NCBI GenBank assembly: GCA_017512805.1
Contig: JAFWES010000038.1
Span: 1 to 64,000 of the forward strand
DNA: 64,000 bases
Source: Clostridia bacterium
GTDB lineage: Bacteria; Bacillota; Clostridia; Christensenellales; Aristaeellaceae
Direction of reading: 5' to 3'
Shown here: one piece after another, positions 52,971-61,776 of the stretch
Numbering within the stretch: position 1 is the stretch's first letter
Layout: every line of letters starts with the position of its first letter
Made by a program: the position numbers and the translations under genes
The notes under the pieces: model-generated
The model's database searches: none
The model's input: the letters and a program-made list of their open reading frames with translations, nothing else
Told to the model about the DNA's origin: nothing

Positions 52971-53223
52971 TGCGGACGCGATGAATGGGAGAAGCCCGGT
53001 CCGTTCCTTTCAGAGAGATCCCGGCTGGTGAAAGGGGTCAGGAACGCCCGGTGTCCGTACACCCACGAGCTTCGGCTCTGAAAAGCGCCCCCTGGGGCGT
53101 CCCGGTAGGAGCCGGCCGGTGCGCCGGATACAGCGCTTGATAAGAGCCCGGTTTCGAATGGTTCCGGGCTGAATGGAAGTGGTACCGCGGTCCTCCCCGC
53201 CTTCCGGGCGGAGGAGGTTTTTC
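52971..53223 (+). ncRNA. T-box riboswitch, probably tyrosine-specific
   Basis: Stem I features: GCGATGAATGGGAGAAG, CAGAGAG and GGCTGGTG (AG bulge and distal loop), in the usual order. A loop bounded by TGGG (5') and CCCA (3') contains the triplet UAC at 53058-53060, followed by A, as expected for a Tyr specifier. The antiterminator motif is GTGGTACCGCGG (53179-53190), with U in the UGGN bulge that would pair with A73 of tRNA-Tyr. A terminator CCTCC-CGCC / GGGCGGAGG plus TTTTT follows (53191-53223). It controls the aminotransferase and tyrS. Structure was drawn by hand. Confidence 0.88.
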
Positions 53224-53298
53224 TGTTTCCGGGAAGAAGCCCCCCGGGGCAGCGGGACGGCGGAATGCCGAATATACGTTTGATGAGGAGGTTTTGGA

Positions 53299-54486
53299 AT
53301 GCGTCTGGATTCCCTGCAGTATGCCCGCCGGTTTGATCATGTGTCCGGCAGCGCCATTCGTGAAATATTCAAAGTCATCGCTCAGCCGGGGATGATTTCC
53401 ATCGCCGGCGGCAATCCGTCCCTGGCCGCCCTGCCCGACGCGGAGGCGGCGGAGATCGCCCGGGATGTGCTGAGGGATCAGGGAAAAGTGATCCTGCAGT
53501 ACGGGGCCACGGAGGGGTATCGCCCCCTGCTGGAGACGATGCAGTCCTGGATTCCGGAAACCCTGGGCTTTGACGCGCCCGCGGTGCTGCCGGTCACCGG
53601 TTCCACCCAGGCCATGGATCTGCTGTGTAAGGCCCTGATCAACCCTGGAGACCGGATCGTTGTGGAAAACCCCTCCTTCCTGGGGAACCTGCAGTGCATG
53701 CGCCTGTATGAAGCGGAGCTGGTGCCGGTGGAGAGCGAGGAGGACGGGCTGGATGTCAATCATCTGGAACGGATCTTCCGGGACTGCAGGCCGAAGATGC
53801 TTTACACGATTCCCACCTTCCAGAACCCCACGGGCCGCACCCTGTCCCTGGCCAAGCGCAGGCGGGTGGCGGAGCTGGCGGAGGAATACGGCGTCATCGT
53901 GGCGGAGGATGACCCTTATCGGGATCTGCGATACCGGGGCGAATCCCTCCCCGCCATCAAATCCTTCGACCGGGAGGGCTGGGTCGTCTATCTGGGCAGC
54001 TTCAGCAAGATTATTTCCCCCGGCATGCGGGTGGGCTACATGGTCGGCGATCCGGGCCTGATCCGGAAGTGCACCATCAGGAAACAGTCCTCGGATCTGC
54101 ATACCGCCAACCTGACACAGGCGATCGTGGACCAGTTCATCCGCAGGGGGCTTCTCCCGGATCATATCCGGCGGATCAGCGCGGACTACGCGGCCCAGTG
54201 CGATACCATGCTGGGCTGCCTGGAATCCTTCCCGGAGGGGATTTCCTTTACCCGGCCGGAGGGCGGGCTCTTCCTGTGGGTGGACCTGCCGGAGGGCATC
54301 GACGCGAAGGATTTGCTGAAAAAGGCCATTGAGCGCAAGGTCGCCTTTGTGCCCGGAACGCATTTCTATGCCTTCGGGGGGCACGAGAACACCCTGCGGC
54401 TGAATTTCTCCGCCAGCACCCTGCCCCAGATTACGCAGGGCATGGATGTGCTGCGGAATCTGGTGACGGAAGCGGCGGAAGCGTAA
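53299..54486 (+). CDS. PLP-dependent class I/II aminotransferase, likely aromatic amino acid
   Basis: 395 residues. Fold-type I features: SIAGGNPSLAALPDAE, PVTGSTQAMDLLCKA, and the PLP lysine in GSFSKIISPGMRVGYMVG. The sequence resembles the 2-aminoadipate/LysN-like subgroup of MocR-related aminotransferases without the DNA-binding domain. Preceded by a T-box with a likely Tyr specifier and followed by tyrS, it probably makes tyrosine or phenylalanine from the keto acid; this is inferred from context. Confidence 0.85.
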   Translation: MRLDSLQYARRFDHVSGSAIREIFKVIAQPGMISIAGGNPSLAALPDAEAAEIARDVLRDQGKVILQYGATEGYRPLLETMQSWIPETLGFDAPAVLPVTGSTQAMDLLCKALINPGDRIVVENPSFLGNLQCMRLYEAELVPVESEEDGLDVNHLERIFRDCRPKMLYTIPTFQNPTGRTLSLAKRRRVAELAEEYGVIVAEDDPYRDLRYRGESLPAIKSFDREGWVVYLGSFSKIISPGMRVGYMVGDPGLIRKCTIRKQSSDLHTANLTQAIVDQFIRRGLLPDHIRRISADYAAQCDTMLGCLESFPEGISFTRPEGGLFLWVDLPEGIDAKDLLKKAIERKVAFVPGTHFYAFGGHENTLRLNFSASTLPQITQGMDVLRNLVTEAAEA

Positions 54487-54576
54487 GCGGTTTGATCTGC
54501 GCCTTTAAAATGCCGCGGCCGGGCGTCTCAGCCCGCTTGAAACGATGACGAATCATGATAAAGGAGTTGAATCAGT

Positions 54577-55803
54577 ATGGAGCACATTCTGGATATCCTG
54601 AAGGACCGGGGGTTCATCGCCCAGACCACCTTTGAAGACGAGCTTTACGAGCAGCTGAAATCCCCCACGACCTTCTACGTGGGGTTCGATCCCACCGCCG
54701 ACAGCCTGCACATCGGCCACTATATTCCGATTATGGCCATGGCTCACATGCAGAAGGCCGGTCACAGGCCCATCGCCCTGATGGGCGGGGGCACCGCCAT
54801 GATCGGGGATCCCTCCGGCAAGACGGATATGCGGAAGATGATGACCGTGGAGACCATCGATCACCACGTGGAATGCATCAAAAAGCAGATGGCCCGCTTC
54901 CTGGATTTCGGCGAAGACAAAGCCATCATCGTCAACAACGGGGACTGGCTGCGCCATCTGAATTTTATAGATTTCATGCGGGATATCGGCGCCATGTTCA
55001 ATGTGAACCGGATGCTGACCGCCGACTGCTACAAGGCCCGCATGGCCACGGAGAACGGTCTGTCCTTCCTGGAATTTACCTATATGCTGATGCAGAGTTA
55101 TGATTTCCTGGAGCTGTTCCAGCGCTACGGCTGCCGACTGGAAATGGGCGGAAACGACCAGTGGAGCAACATGCTGGGCGGCGCCGACCTGGTTCGCCGG
55201 AAGCTGGGCGAAAAGGCCTACGCCTGCACATTCCAGCTCCTTCTGACCCATGATGGCCGCAAAATGGGCAAAACAGAAGCCGGAGCCCTGTGGCTGGATC
55301 CCAACAAGACCTCTCCCTTCGATTTCTATCAGTACTGGCGCAACGTCGATGATCAGGATGTACAGAAATGCCTGGCTCTGCTGACCTTCCTGCCCATGGA
55401 CGAGGTCCGCAGGCTGGGCGCCTTGGAGGGCGCGGAAATCAACGAAGCCAAGAAGGTCCTCGCCTATGAGGTCACCAAGCTGGTTCACGGCGAGGAAGAA
55501 GCCCGGAAAGCCACGGAAGGCGCAGCCGCCCTCTTCGGCGGCGGAGCGGACTCCGCTCATGTGCCGACTCTGGAGATCACCGCGGCGGATCTGGAAGCGG
55601 ACGCCCGCATCACCACCCTGCTGGTCCGTTCCGGCCTGTGCAAGAGCCAGTCCGACGCCCGCAAGCAGATTGAGCAGAATGCGGTCTCTCTGGAGGGAGA
55701 AAAGGTGACGGATCCCATGGCGGTTCTTTCCGCGGATCAGGCGGCCCAGTCTCCCCTGCTGAAAAAAGGCAAAAAAGGCTTCTGCCGCGTCGTGCTGAAA
55801 TGA
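54577..55803 (+). CDS. tyrS: Tyrosyl-tRNA synthetase
   Basis: 408 residues. HIGH motif in [15 protein letters not shown] as [13 protein letters not shown], tyrosine-binding [10 protein letters not shown] and GGNDQWSN, and a C-terminal S4 domain (about 340-408). Downstream of the aminotransferase by 90 bases and in the same T-box operon. Its stop overlaps the next gene (ATGA). Confidence 0.98.
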   Translation: MEHILDILKDRGFIAQTTFEDELYEQLKSPTTFYVGFDPTADSLHIGHYIPIMAMAHMQKAGHRPIALMGGGTAMIGDPSGKTDMRKMMTVETIDHHVECIKKQMARFLDFGEDKAIIVNNGDWLRHLNFIDFMRDIGAMFNVNRMLTADCYKARMATENGLSFLEFTYMLMQSYDFLELFQRYGCRLEMGGNDQWSNMLGGADLVRRKLGEKAYACTFQLLLTHDGRKMGKTEAGALWLDPNKTSPFDFYQYWRNVDDQDVQKCLALLTFLPMDEVRRLGALEGAEINEAKKVLAYEVTKLVHGEEEARKATEGAAALFGGGADSAHVPTLEITAADLEADARITTLLVRSGLCKSQSDARKQIEQNAVSLEGEKVTDPMAVLSADQAAQSPLLKKGKKGFCRVVLK

Positions 55804-56438
55804 GCGAATTCCTATCCTATCGAACCCTGGCCGGCCCCGGCCGGGACGAAATCGTCATTCAGAAAAGCCGTTTCATCGGCCAGGCCTGGCCCTGCGTTTC
55901 CGAGGAGGAAGCCCTCTCCCATCTCCGGCGCGTCCGCGAGGAAACCCGGGACGCCCGTCATCACTGTTACGCCTATATCATCGGAAAGAATGAGGGCATC
56001 CTGCGCTACAGCGATGACGGGGAGCCGGGCGGAACGGCGGGCATGCCCATCATCAGCCTGCTGCGCAGCGAAAAGCTGGTGGATTGCTGCTGCGTGGTCA
56101 CCCGATACTTTGGCGGCATTTTGCTGGGAACGGGCGGGCTGGTCCGGGCCTATACAGAAGGATGCCGGGTCGCCATCCGGTCCGCAGGCATGGTTCGGAT
56201 GGAAAAAACCTGCAGGGATCTTTGCGAGGTTCCCTACTCCTGCTGGGATACCGTGCGCTACACCCTGGACCGGCTTCCTGCCCGCTGCGAGGATCTTTCC
56301 TACGGCGCGGCGGTGTCCTTTACGCTTCTGACCCGTTCCCGGGACCGGGACTCGGTGCTGCGGGAGCTTGAACAGGTCTCCGGCCGCACCCTGGTGGCCC
56401 TGGAGGACGGCGAAAAATATGCCGCCTGGGAGGATTAA
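55800..56438 (+). CDS. YigZ/IMPACT-family (UPF0029) protein
   Basis: 212 residues. The IMPACT N-terminal domain shows [30 protein letters not shown] and [24 protein letters not shown]1949 C-terminal domain follows. Function is unclear; it overlaps the tyrS stop. Confidence 0.93.
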   Translation: MSEFLSYRTLAGPGRDEIVIQKSRFIGQAWPCVSEEEALSHLRRVREETRDARHHCYAYIIGKNEGILRYSDDGEPGGTAGMPIISLLRSEKLVDCCCVVTRYFGGILLGTGGLVRAYTEGCRVAIRSAGMVRMEKTCRDLCEVPYSCWDTVRYTLDRLPARCEDLSYGAAVSFTLLTRSRDRDSVLRELEQVSGRTLVALEDGEKYAAWED

Positions 56439-56455
56439 CTCCCAGGCGGCTTTTT
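56421..56455. terminator. Bidirectional terminator containing a stop codon
   Basis: GCCGCCTGGGAG / CTCCCAGGCGGC; the loop holds the TAA stop of the YigZ-like gene. TTTTT follows on plus, and a T-rich run (ATATTTTT) follows on minus for deoD. Confidence 0.85.
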
Positions 56456-56462
56456 CATCCCG

Positions 56463-57173
56463 TTACGCGATCTCCAGCGCAATCTCCATCATCTCGGTAA
56501 AGGTGAGCTGCCTGTCTTCCGCGGGAAGCGCTTCCCCGGTCACGATGCTGTCTGAAATCGTGCAAAGGCAAAGCGCGTTTTTCCCGGCTCTGGCCGCGTT
56601 CAGGTACAGGGCCGCGGCTTCCATCTCCACCGCCAGCACGCCCAGCTTTGCCATGGCGGCGCTGTTCATTCCTTCATCATAGAACACATCGGAGGAGTAA
56701 ACCGGCCCGCACACGATCTGCTTTCCTCGCTTCTTTCCGGCCTCAACCGCGCGGCTCAGCAGCTCGTAGCTGCAGCAGGGGGCCAGATGTCCCCTGACGC
56801 CGAACTGATCCCCGAAATGGGAATCCGTATAAGCGCTCATGGCGGCCACGATGTCCCGGAGCTTGAGCTTTTCCTGTATGGCCCCGGCGGAACCGATGCG
56901 GATGATGTTCTTCACATCGTAATAGTTGAACAGCTCGTAGCTGTAAATGCCGATGGAGGGCATGCCCATGCCGCTGGCCATCACCGAAACCCTCTTGCCG
57001 CGCCAGGTGCCTGTGTACCCCTGAACCCCGCGTACGTTATTCACCAGCGCGGGATTTTCCAGAAAGGTTTCCGCTATAAATTTGGACCGCAGCGGATCCC
57101 CGGGCATGAGAACCGTCTCGGCGAAGGCGCCCTCCGGCGCGTTGATATGGGGGGTGGGAATATGGGAATTCAT
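56463..57173 (-). CDS. deoD: Purine-nucleoside phosphorylase, DeoD type
   Basis: 236 residues. HINAPEGAFAETVLMPGDPLR, GMGMPSIGIYSYEL, and EMEAAALYL with the catalytic Asp region SDSIVTGE are typical of the hexameric family. Cleaves purine (deoxy)nucleosides with phosphate. The ATG at 57173 is chosen because the GGAGG is seven bases upstream; an ATG at 57179 touches it. Confidence 0.96.
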   Translation of the reverse strand: MNSHIPTPHINAPEGAFAETVLMPGDPLRSKFIAETFLENPALVNNVRGVQGYTGTWRGKRVSVMASGMGMPSIGIYSYELFNYYDVKNIIRIGSAGAIQEKLKLRDIVAAMSAYTDSHFGDQFGVRGHLAPCCSYELLSRAVEAGKKRGKQIVCGPVYSSDVFYDEGMNSAAMAKLGVLAVEMEAAALYLNAARAGKNALCLCTISDSIVTGEALPAEDRQLTFTEMMEIALEIA

Positions 57174-57283
57174 CTTCATGCCTCCTTGTTGATTATGATG
57201 ATACGCTCCATGCGCAGTTTTTTCTGTGCGGCTGAGCCTTCGCGCGGAATCCGCGTCGCGGACGCGCGGGGCGGCCCAGCGGT

Positions 57284-57967
57284 TCAATCCCTCAGTGCGA
57301 ACGCCGTAAGCGTGGCGGCCAGCGTTTCCGGGTTCATCAGTTCCAGCGTCCCGTAGGGGGCGGAAATCAGGTTTTCCAGCGCGGCCCGATAGGCGGAAAC
57401 GGTCTGCAGCAGCCTCCCCAGAAAGGCCTGATCCTGATCCCGCCCCAGCTGCCGGACCATTTCCTGACTCACGGCGCCCCAAAGGTCATTGACCAGGTCC
57501 AGCATGATCCCCGCTGTTTCCTCCGGATAGCGGCAGAACGCGTTTTCTTCGGCCATCAGCCGGTTCAGCGTCTCCCTCACCATGGGCTCCCAGGCGGCCT
57601 TCAGCGCCTCCTGATACCCCGCCAGAACACTCTTCCCTTCCGGCAGAGCCAGGACCGGCAGCAGCATCCGCAAAAAGGTCAGTCCCTCTCCCTGGAAGGG
57701 AATCATCCCCGACAGCAGCCGATTCATTCGCCCGAGGGCGGATTCTTCCTTTTCCTCCCGGAACGCCGCCGCCGCCCGTTCGGCCCGATGCTCGCAGATG
57801 GTCTGCAGCACCAGCGCCTTGCTCTCAAAATGATGATAAAAACTGCCCTTGCTCAGCCGCAGCCTGTCCAGAATATCCTGTACCCCGGTCTGTTCGTATC
57901 CCCGTTCCGTAAACAGCGCCTCCGCCGTTTCAAGGATCTGTTTTTTGCGTAAATCTCCCTTGATCAT
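57284..57967 (-). CDS. TetR-family transcriptional regulator
   Basis: 227 residues. N-terminal helix-turn-helix: AEALFTERGYEQTGVQDIL and SKGSFYHHFESKALVLQ. The ligand domain is divergent and rich in Leu/Ala. It starts within the four-base overlap (ATGA) with the flavoprotein gene, so it likely responds to or regulates that operon. No operator is seen. Confidence 0.9.
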   Translation of the reverse strand: MIKGDLRKKQILETAEALFTERGYEQTGVQDILDRLRLSKGSFYHHFESKALVLQTICEHRAERAAAAFREEKEESALGRMNRLLSGMIPFQGEGLTFLRMLLPVLALPEGKSVLAGYQEALKAAWEPMVRETLNRLMAEENAFCRYPEETAGIMLDLVNDLWGAVSQEMVRQLGRDQDQAFLGRLLQTVSAYRAALENLISAPYGTLELMNPETLAATLTAFALRD

Positions 57968-59196
57968 TGATTCCCTTCCTGCCTTCCGTTTGCCCCGGCC
58001 CGTATTCCGCTCAGGAACGCGAACATCAGGTTGTATCCTCCGCAGTCCCCGTCCACGTTCAGCAATTCTCCCGTCGCGTGCAGCCTCGGATAAAGCCGGG
58101 ATTCCATGTTTTCCGGGCGAAAAAAGCGGCAATCGGCGCCGCCCGCGGTGACCTGGGCGCGTTCCGGCCCTTCCGTCCCCGTAAGGGGGATCCGATAGTC
58201 CCGCAGGGCGCCGGCGACCCTTTTCAACTGATCCCGGGTCAACTGAGCGCTCGTTTCCCCCCGCAGGGGCAGCCCCGCCTGTTTACAGACCGCGTACGCC
58301 AGCTTCCCCGCGCACAGCCCCCGCAGCAGGGCCGGCGGATTTTCCGCCGGAAAGAGGCGGGCCCGGCGCGCAAGGTCGTCCGTCAGCTCCTCCTGACTGT
58401 CATACAGGTCTCTCAAAAAATCCACCCGCAGGATCGCCCTTTCATGGTCCGGGAGGAAGCGCGCGCACTGCATCACGCAGATCCCGCTGACCCCCGTGTC
58501 CGTAAACAGCATTTCCCCCTGCTCCCGGTGGAGGAGGACGCCCGCTTCCGTCTCCATCGCCACGCCGCACTTCACCCGCAGCCCGGAAAGCCCGGAAATG
58601 GCCTTCTTCTCCGCGGTCAGGGGAACCAGCGCGGGTCGGACGGGAATCATCGGATGCCCCAACCGTTCCAGCCAGGGCTTCGCGGATTCATTTCCGCCCA
58701 GCCGGGGCTGGGCGGCGCCGCCGGTGGAGAGAATGACCCGATCGGCATGCAGTTCCGTCCCATCGGAAAGGATGATCCGCGCGCCTTCCGCTTCGGGCCG
58801 CAGATCGGCCGCCTCCGTTCCTGTCCTGAGATCGACCCTGAGCCGGCAAAGCTCCGCTTTGAGCACATCCAGCACCGTCGCGGCCAAAAAGGTACAGGGA
58901 TATCCCCTCCCTTCGGTGTCAAAGCGAATCCGAAGGCCCAGCCCCTGCCAGAAGGCGATGCTTTCCGCCGCGGGATCCCCGCCCAGGACCTCCCGGGCGA
59001 ATGCCGGATCCCCGTAATAGACAGGCGGACGGCTATTCAAAAGGTTGCATCTCCCGTTTCCGCTGACGCTGACTTTTTTCCCCAGCTGGTTTTGCTTTTC
59101 CAGCAGGATCACCCGGTCCCCGCATCGGGCCGCCGCGATGGCGGCGGCCATTCCGGAAGCGCCGCCTCCAATGATTCCAACGGTTTCCGGTTTCAT
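57964..59196 (-). CDS. HI0933/BaiN-family FAD-dependent oxidoreductase
   Basis: 410 residues. N-terminal FAD-binding dinucleotide fold (VGIIGGGASGMAAAIAA), then GNGRCNLLNS and a C-terminal VTAGGADCRFFRPENMESR and NVDGDCGGYNLMFAF, typical of the HI0933 (YhiN/BaiN) family. The physiological substrate is unknown. The start is 11 bases from the methylase stop upstream. Confidence 0.9.
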   Translation of the reverse strand: MKPETVGIIGGGASGMAAAIAAARCGDRVILLEKQNQLGKKVSVSGNGRCNLLNSRPPVYYGDPAFAREVLGGDPAAESIAFWQGLGLRIRFDTEGRGYPCTFLAATVLDVLKAELCRLRVDLRTGTEAADLRPEAEGARIILSDGTELHADRVILSTGGAAQPRLGGNESAKPWLERLGHPMIPVRPALVPLTAEKKAISGLSGLRVKCGVAMETEAGVLLHREQGEMLFTDTGVSGICVMQCARFLPDHERAILRVDFLRDLYDSQEELTDDLARRARLFPAENPPALLRGLCAGKLAYAVCKQAGLPLRGETSAQLTRDQLKRVAGALRDYRIPLTGTEGPERAQVTAGGADCRFFRPENMESRLYPRLHATGELLNVDGDCGGYNLMFAFLSGIRAGANGRQEGNQ

Positions 59197-59207
59197 GATC
59201 CGCCCTC

Positions 59208-59972
59208 CTAAACTTCGGTCCCCTCCGTCATATGATAAATGGACTTCAGTTCATTTGTCAAGTCTCCGGCCGGAGTATGGACGATCAGCGGCGGCATGGG
59301 CTGCAGCAGGGGTCTGGCGTCCTTGACCGCTTCCATCAGCACCAGGTTTGCCGGATGCGAAAGGTCTGGATACACCAGCCGAAAATGCTTGGGCTCCAGG
59401 TGCGCTTCCTTCAAAGCGGTCATGAGGCTGAACATCTGGGCCGCGGGATAGACCAGAAACAGCTTTCCCTTCCCCTTCAGGATGTGAAAGGCCGCCTGCA
59501 TAAAATCCCGCAGGGTATGCTCCCCCTGATGGCGTGCGGTGGTGCGGGAGGGATCCTGATTCTTCACGGATTTCCCGGGCATGCCGTAGGGTGGATTGCA
59601 AACCACCGCATGGAAGCCGCACCGGGGCAGCAGATTCCGCAGGTCCCTCACGTCCGCCTGAAGAATTTCCACCCGATCCGAAAGCCCGTTCAGCCGCATG
59701 GTTCTTGCTGCCATTTCGGCCATTTCTTCCTGGATTTCCACTCCCAGGAAGCTTTTTCCCTTTCCCCGCCCGATCAGCAGCAGCGGCAGGATCCCCGTTC
59801 CGGTTCCCAGATCCGCCACCGCGTCCCCGGGATGGATGGCGGCAAAATCCGCCAGGAGAACCGCGTCCATTCCAAATCGGAAATTGTGCTTCTTCTGGAG
59901 AAGGCGGAGCCCTCCCAGCTGCAGGTCCTCCAGCGTCTCGTCCCCGTAGAGTGTTTCCGTCCGTTCTTCCAT
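59208..59972 (-). CDS. TrmN6-like tRNA1(Val) adenine-N6 methyltransferase
   Basis: 254 residues. QKKHNFRFGMDAVLLADFA and VADLGTGTGILPLLLIGRG (SAM motif I), with VCNPPYGMPG (NPPY catalytic motif). This group methylates A37 of tRNA-Val or similar. The ATG at 59972 has AAAGGGGGACG; the ORF extends further but is unconserved. Confidence 0.9.
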   Translation of the reverse strand: MEERTETLYGDETLEDLQLGGLRLLQKKHNFRFGMDAVLLADFAAIHPGDAVADLGTGTGILPLLLIGRGKGKSFLGVEIQEEMAEMAARTMRLNGLSDRVEILQADVRDLRNLLPRCGFHAVVCNPPYGMPGKSVKNQDPSRTTARHQGEHTLRDFMQAAFHILKGKGKLFLVYPAAQMFSLMTALKEAHLEPKHFRLVYPDLSHPANLVLMEAVKDARPLLQPMPPLIVHTPAGDLTNELKSIYHMTEGTEV

Positions 59973-60100
59973 ACGTCCCCCTTTGCCGCGTCCCCCTCCG
60001 GAGTCGAAAGGCTTCGTTCCGGGCCGCTGAAGCATCCGCCGCTTTTTTGACGTCCGGGAGCTCAAATATCTCTGCGCGGCAGCCAAAACCTCTTCGTATC

Positions 60101-60137
60101 AAAATGGATGTGAGGCCGCTCAGCCCGCACATCCATC
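60101..60137 (-). terminator. Terminator of the glg operon
   Basis: ATGGATGTG / CACATCCAT with a 15-base loop; on the minus strand followed by TTTTGATAC. It separates glgA from the trmN-like gene. Confidence 0.7.
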
Positions 60138-60145
60138 TTTTGAAG

Positions 60146-60185
60146 GTCACTATTCAGTCGCTCCGCTTTCTGGACTGAACAGTTT
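60146..60185. repeat. Short palindromic element, copy E
   Basis: GTCACTATTCAGTCGCTCC and GGACTGAACAGTTTC separated by GCTTTCT. The ends are an almost perfect inverted repeat and match the two termini of element C. It lies 15 bases after the glgA stop. Confidence 0.8.
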
Positions 60186-60199
60186 CTCTTGAGGATCCC

Positions 60200-61705
60200 T
60201 TACGCCTCAATGTCCACAACCACCGGATTCGGCTCTTCCTCCTCCGGCCCTGCGTCCTCCGGTTCTGTTCCCTCCAGGAGCCTCTTATACAGCTTCAGGT
60301 ATTCTCCTGCGGAATGGGTCCAGCTGTAATCTCCCTGCATGCCCCGCATCTGAAGCGTGTGCCAGACCTCCGGTTTCTCTTTGTAGAAGCTGATGGCCCG
60401 TTCGATGGTATGCAGCATATCATGCGCATTGTAGTTGAAGAAGGTGAACCCGTTTCCCTCCCCGGTGGCTTCGTTGTAGCTCAGAACGGTATCCCGCAGT
60501 CCCCCGGTTTCCCGGACGATGGGAACGGTTCCGTACCGCATGGCGATCATCTGGCTCAGGCCGCAGGGCTCAAACTGGCTGGGCATGAGAAACAGATCCG
60601 TCCCGGCATAAATCTGATGGGCCAGCGCATGATCCATGGTGAATCTGGCGGCAACCCGGCCCTTGTATTCTCCTTCCGCCCAGCTGAACAGATTAAAGTA
60701 CCGGCCTTCTCCCATGCCCAGCACCACCATCTGTACATCCTGACGCATAATATCGGAGATCACGTAATCCACCAGATCCAGCCCCTTCTGGTTGCTGAGC
60801 CTGCCGACCATCCCGATAATCGGAACGTCAGAACGAACCTCCAGCCCCAGGGCCTCCTGCAGGGCTTTCTTGCAGGCAGCCTTTCCCGTCAGATCCTGCG
60901 GGCTGTACCGGGCGGTGATCCGCTGATCTGTTTCGGGATTATAATTCGCCATGTCGATTCCGTTCAGCACGCCGCTCAGCTCCCGCTTCCGGGCCCGAAG
61001 CAGCCCATCCAGCCGCTCTCCGTAATAGGCGGTCTGAATCTCTTCCGCGTAGGAGGGACTGACCGTGGTGATCAGGTCACTGTACACCAACGCCGCCTTC
61101 ATAAAATTGGCGCATCCGTAGCATTCCAGCTTGTCGTCCGTCCAGAGGCTGTCCCCCAGGCCCAGCACATCCTGCACTTCGCGAATTCCGAAAATCCCCT
61201 GGTACTGCAGATTATGGATGGTAAAGATCGTTTTGATTCCGCTGTAGAAAGGCAGATGCGCGTACTGAATCTTCAGCAGCGCCGGAAGCATTCCGCTTTG
61301 CCAGTCGTGGGCGTGAATCACCTCCGGCTGGAAATCGATCAGGGGCAGCATGTTCAGAATGGACCGGCAGAAAAAGCCGAACCGCTCGTATTCATCCCCG
61401 CCCATGCCATAGATATAGGGCCTGCCGAAATAATATTTGTTGTCAATAAAATACCAGGTGACTCCGTCCTTTTCCAGCTTTTCGATGCCGCAGTACTGTT
61501 TCCGCCAGCCCAGCTGCACCTCAAAATCGGTCACATGGCTCATCTGATCCACGTATTTCTGATCGATCGCCCCGAAAAGCGGGATCACCACCCGGACGTC
61601 ATGGCCCTCTTTGGCCAGCACCGGCGCCAGGGCCCCGACCACATCCGCCAGCCCACCTGTCTTCACAAAAGGCACCGACTCACTGGCTGTAAATAAAATG
61701 TTCAT
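60200..61705 (-). CDS. glgA: Glycogen synthase (ADP-glucose)
   Basis: 501 residues. N-terminal MNILFTASESVPFVKTGGLA with the ADP-glucose-binding KTGGL; HDWQSGMLPALL, and the GT5 catalytic region SQFEPCGLSQMIAMRYGTVP. An acidic tail follows. It extends glycogen using ADP-glucose made by GlgC/GlgD upstream. Confidence 0.97.
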   Translation of the reverse strand: MNILFTASESVPFVKTGGLADVVGALAPVLAKEGHDVRVVIPLFGAIDQKYVDQMSHVTDFEVQLGWRKQYCGIEKLEKDGVTWYFIDNKYYFGRPYIYGMGGDEYERFGFFCRSILNMLPLIDFQPEVIHAHDWQSGMLPALLKIQYAHLPFYSGIKTIFTIHNLQYQGIFGIREVQDVLGLGDSLWTDDKLECYGCANFMKAALVYSDLITTVSPSYAEEIQTAYYGERLDGLLRARKRELSGVLNGIDMANYNPETDQRITARYSPQDLTGKAACKKALQEALGLEVRSDVPIIGMVGRLSNQKGLDLVDYVISDIMRQDVQMVVLGMGEGRYFNLFSWAEGEYKGRVAARFTMDHALAHQIYAGTDLFLMPSQFEPCGLSQMIAMRYGTVPIVRETGGLRDTVLSYNEATGEGNGFTFFNYNAHDMLHTIERAISFYKEKPEVWHTLQMRGMQGDYSWTHSAGEYLKLYKRLLEGTEPEDAGPEEEEPNPVVVDIEA

Positions 61706-61738
61706 CTATTCGAATCCTCCTTCCCCCGATTTGCGGAT

Positions 61739-61768
61739 GCGCGGCTGCCGATTGTCCGGCAGCCGCGC
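61739..61768. terminator. GC-rich hairpin between glgD and glgA
   Basis: GCGCGGCTGCCG / CGGCAGCCGCGC. No T run on the minus strand, so it may attenuate or protect the transcript rather than terminate it. Confidence 0.5.
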
Positions 61769-61776
61769 TGTTTTCG

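Noticed and set aside
60149-60183. Repeat E as a plain terminator of glgA
   Set aside because: The hairpin lacks a T run after it and is shared with other loci; a better terminator lies downstream at 60101-60137.
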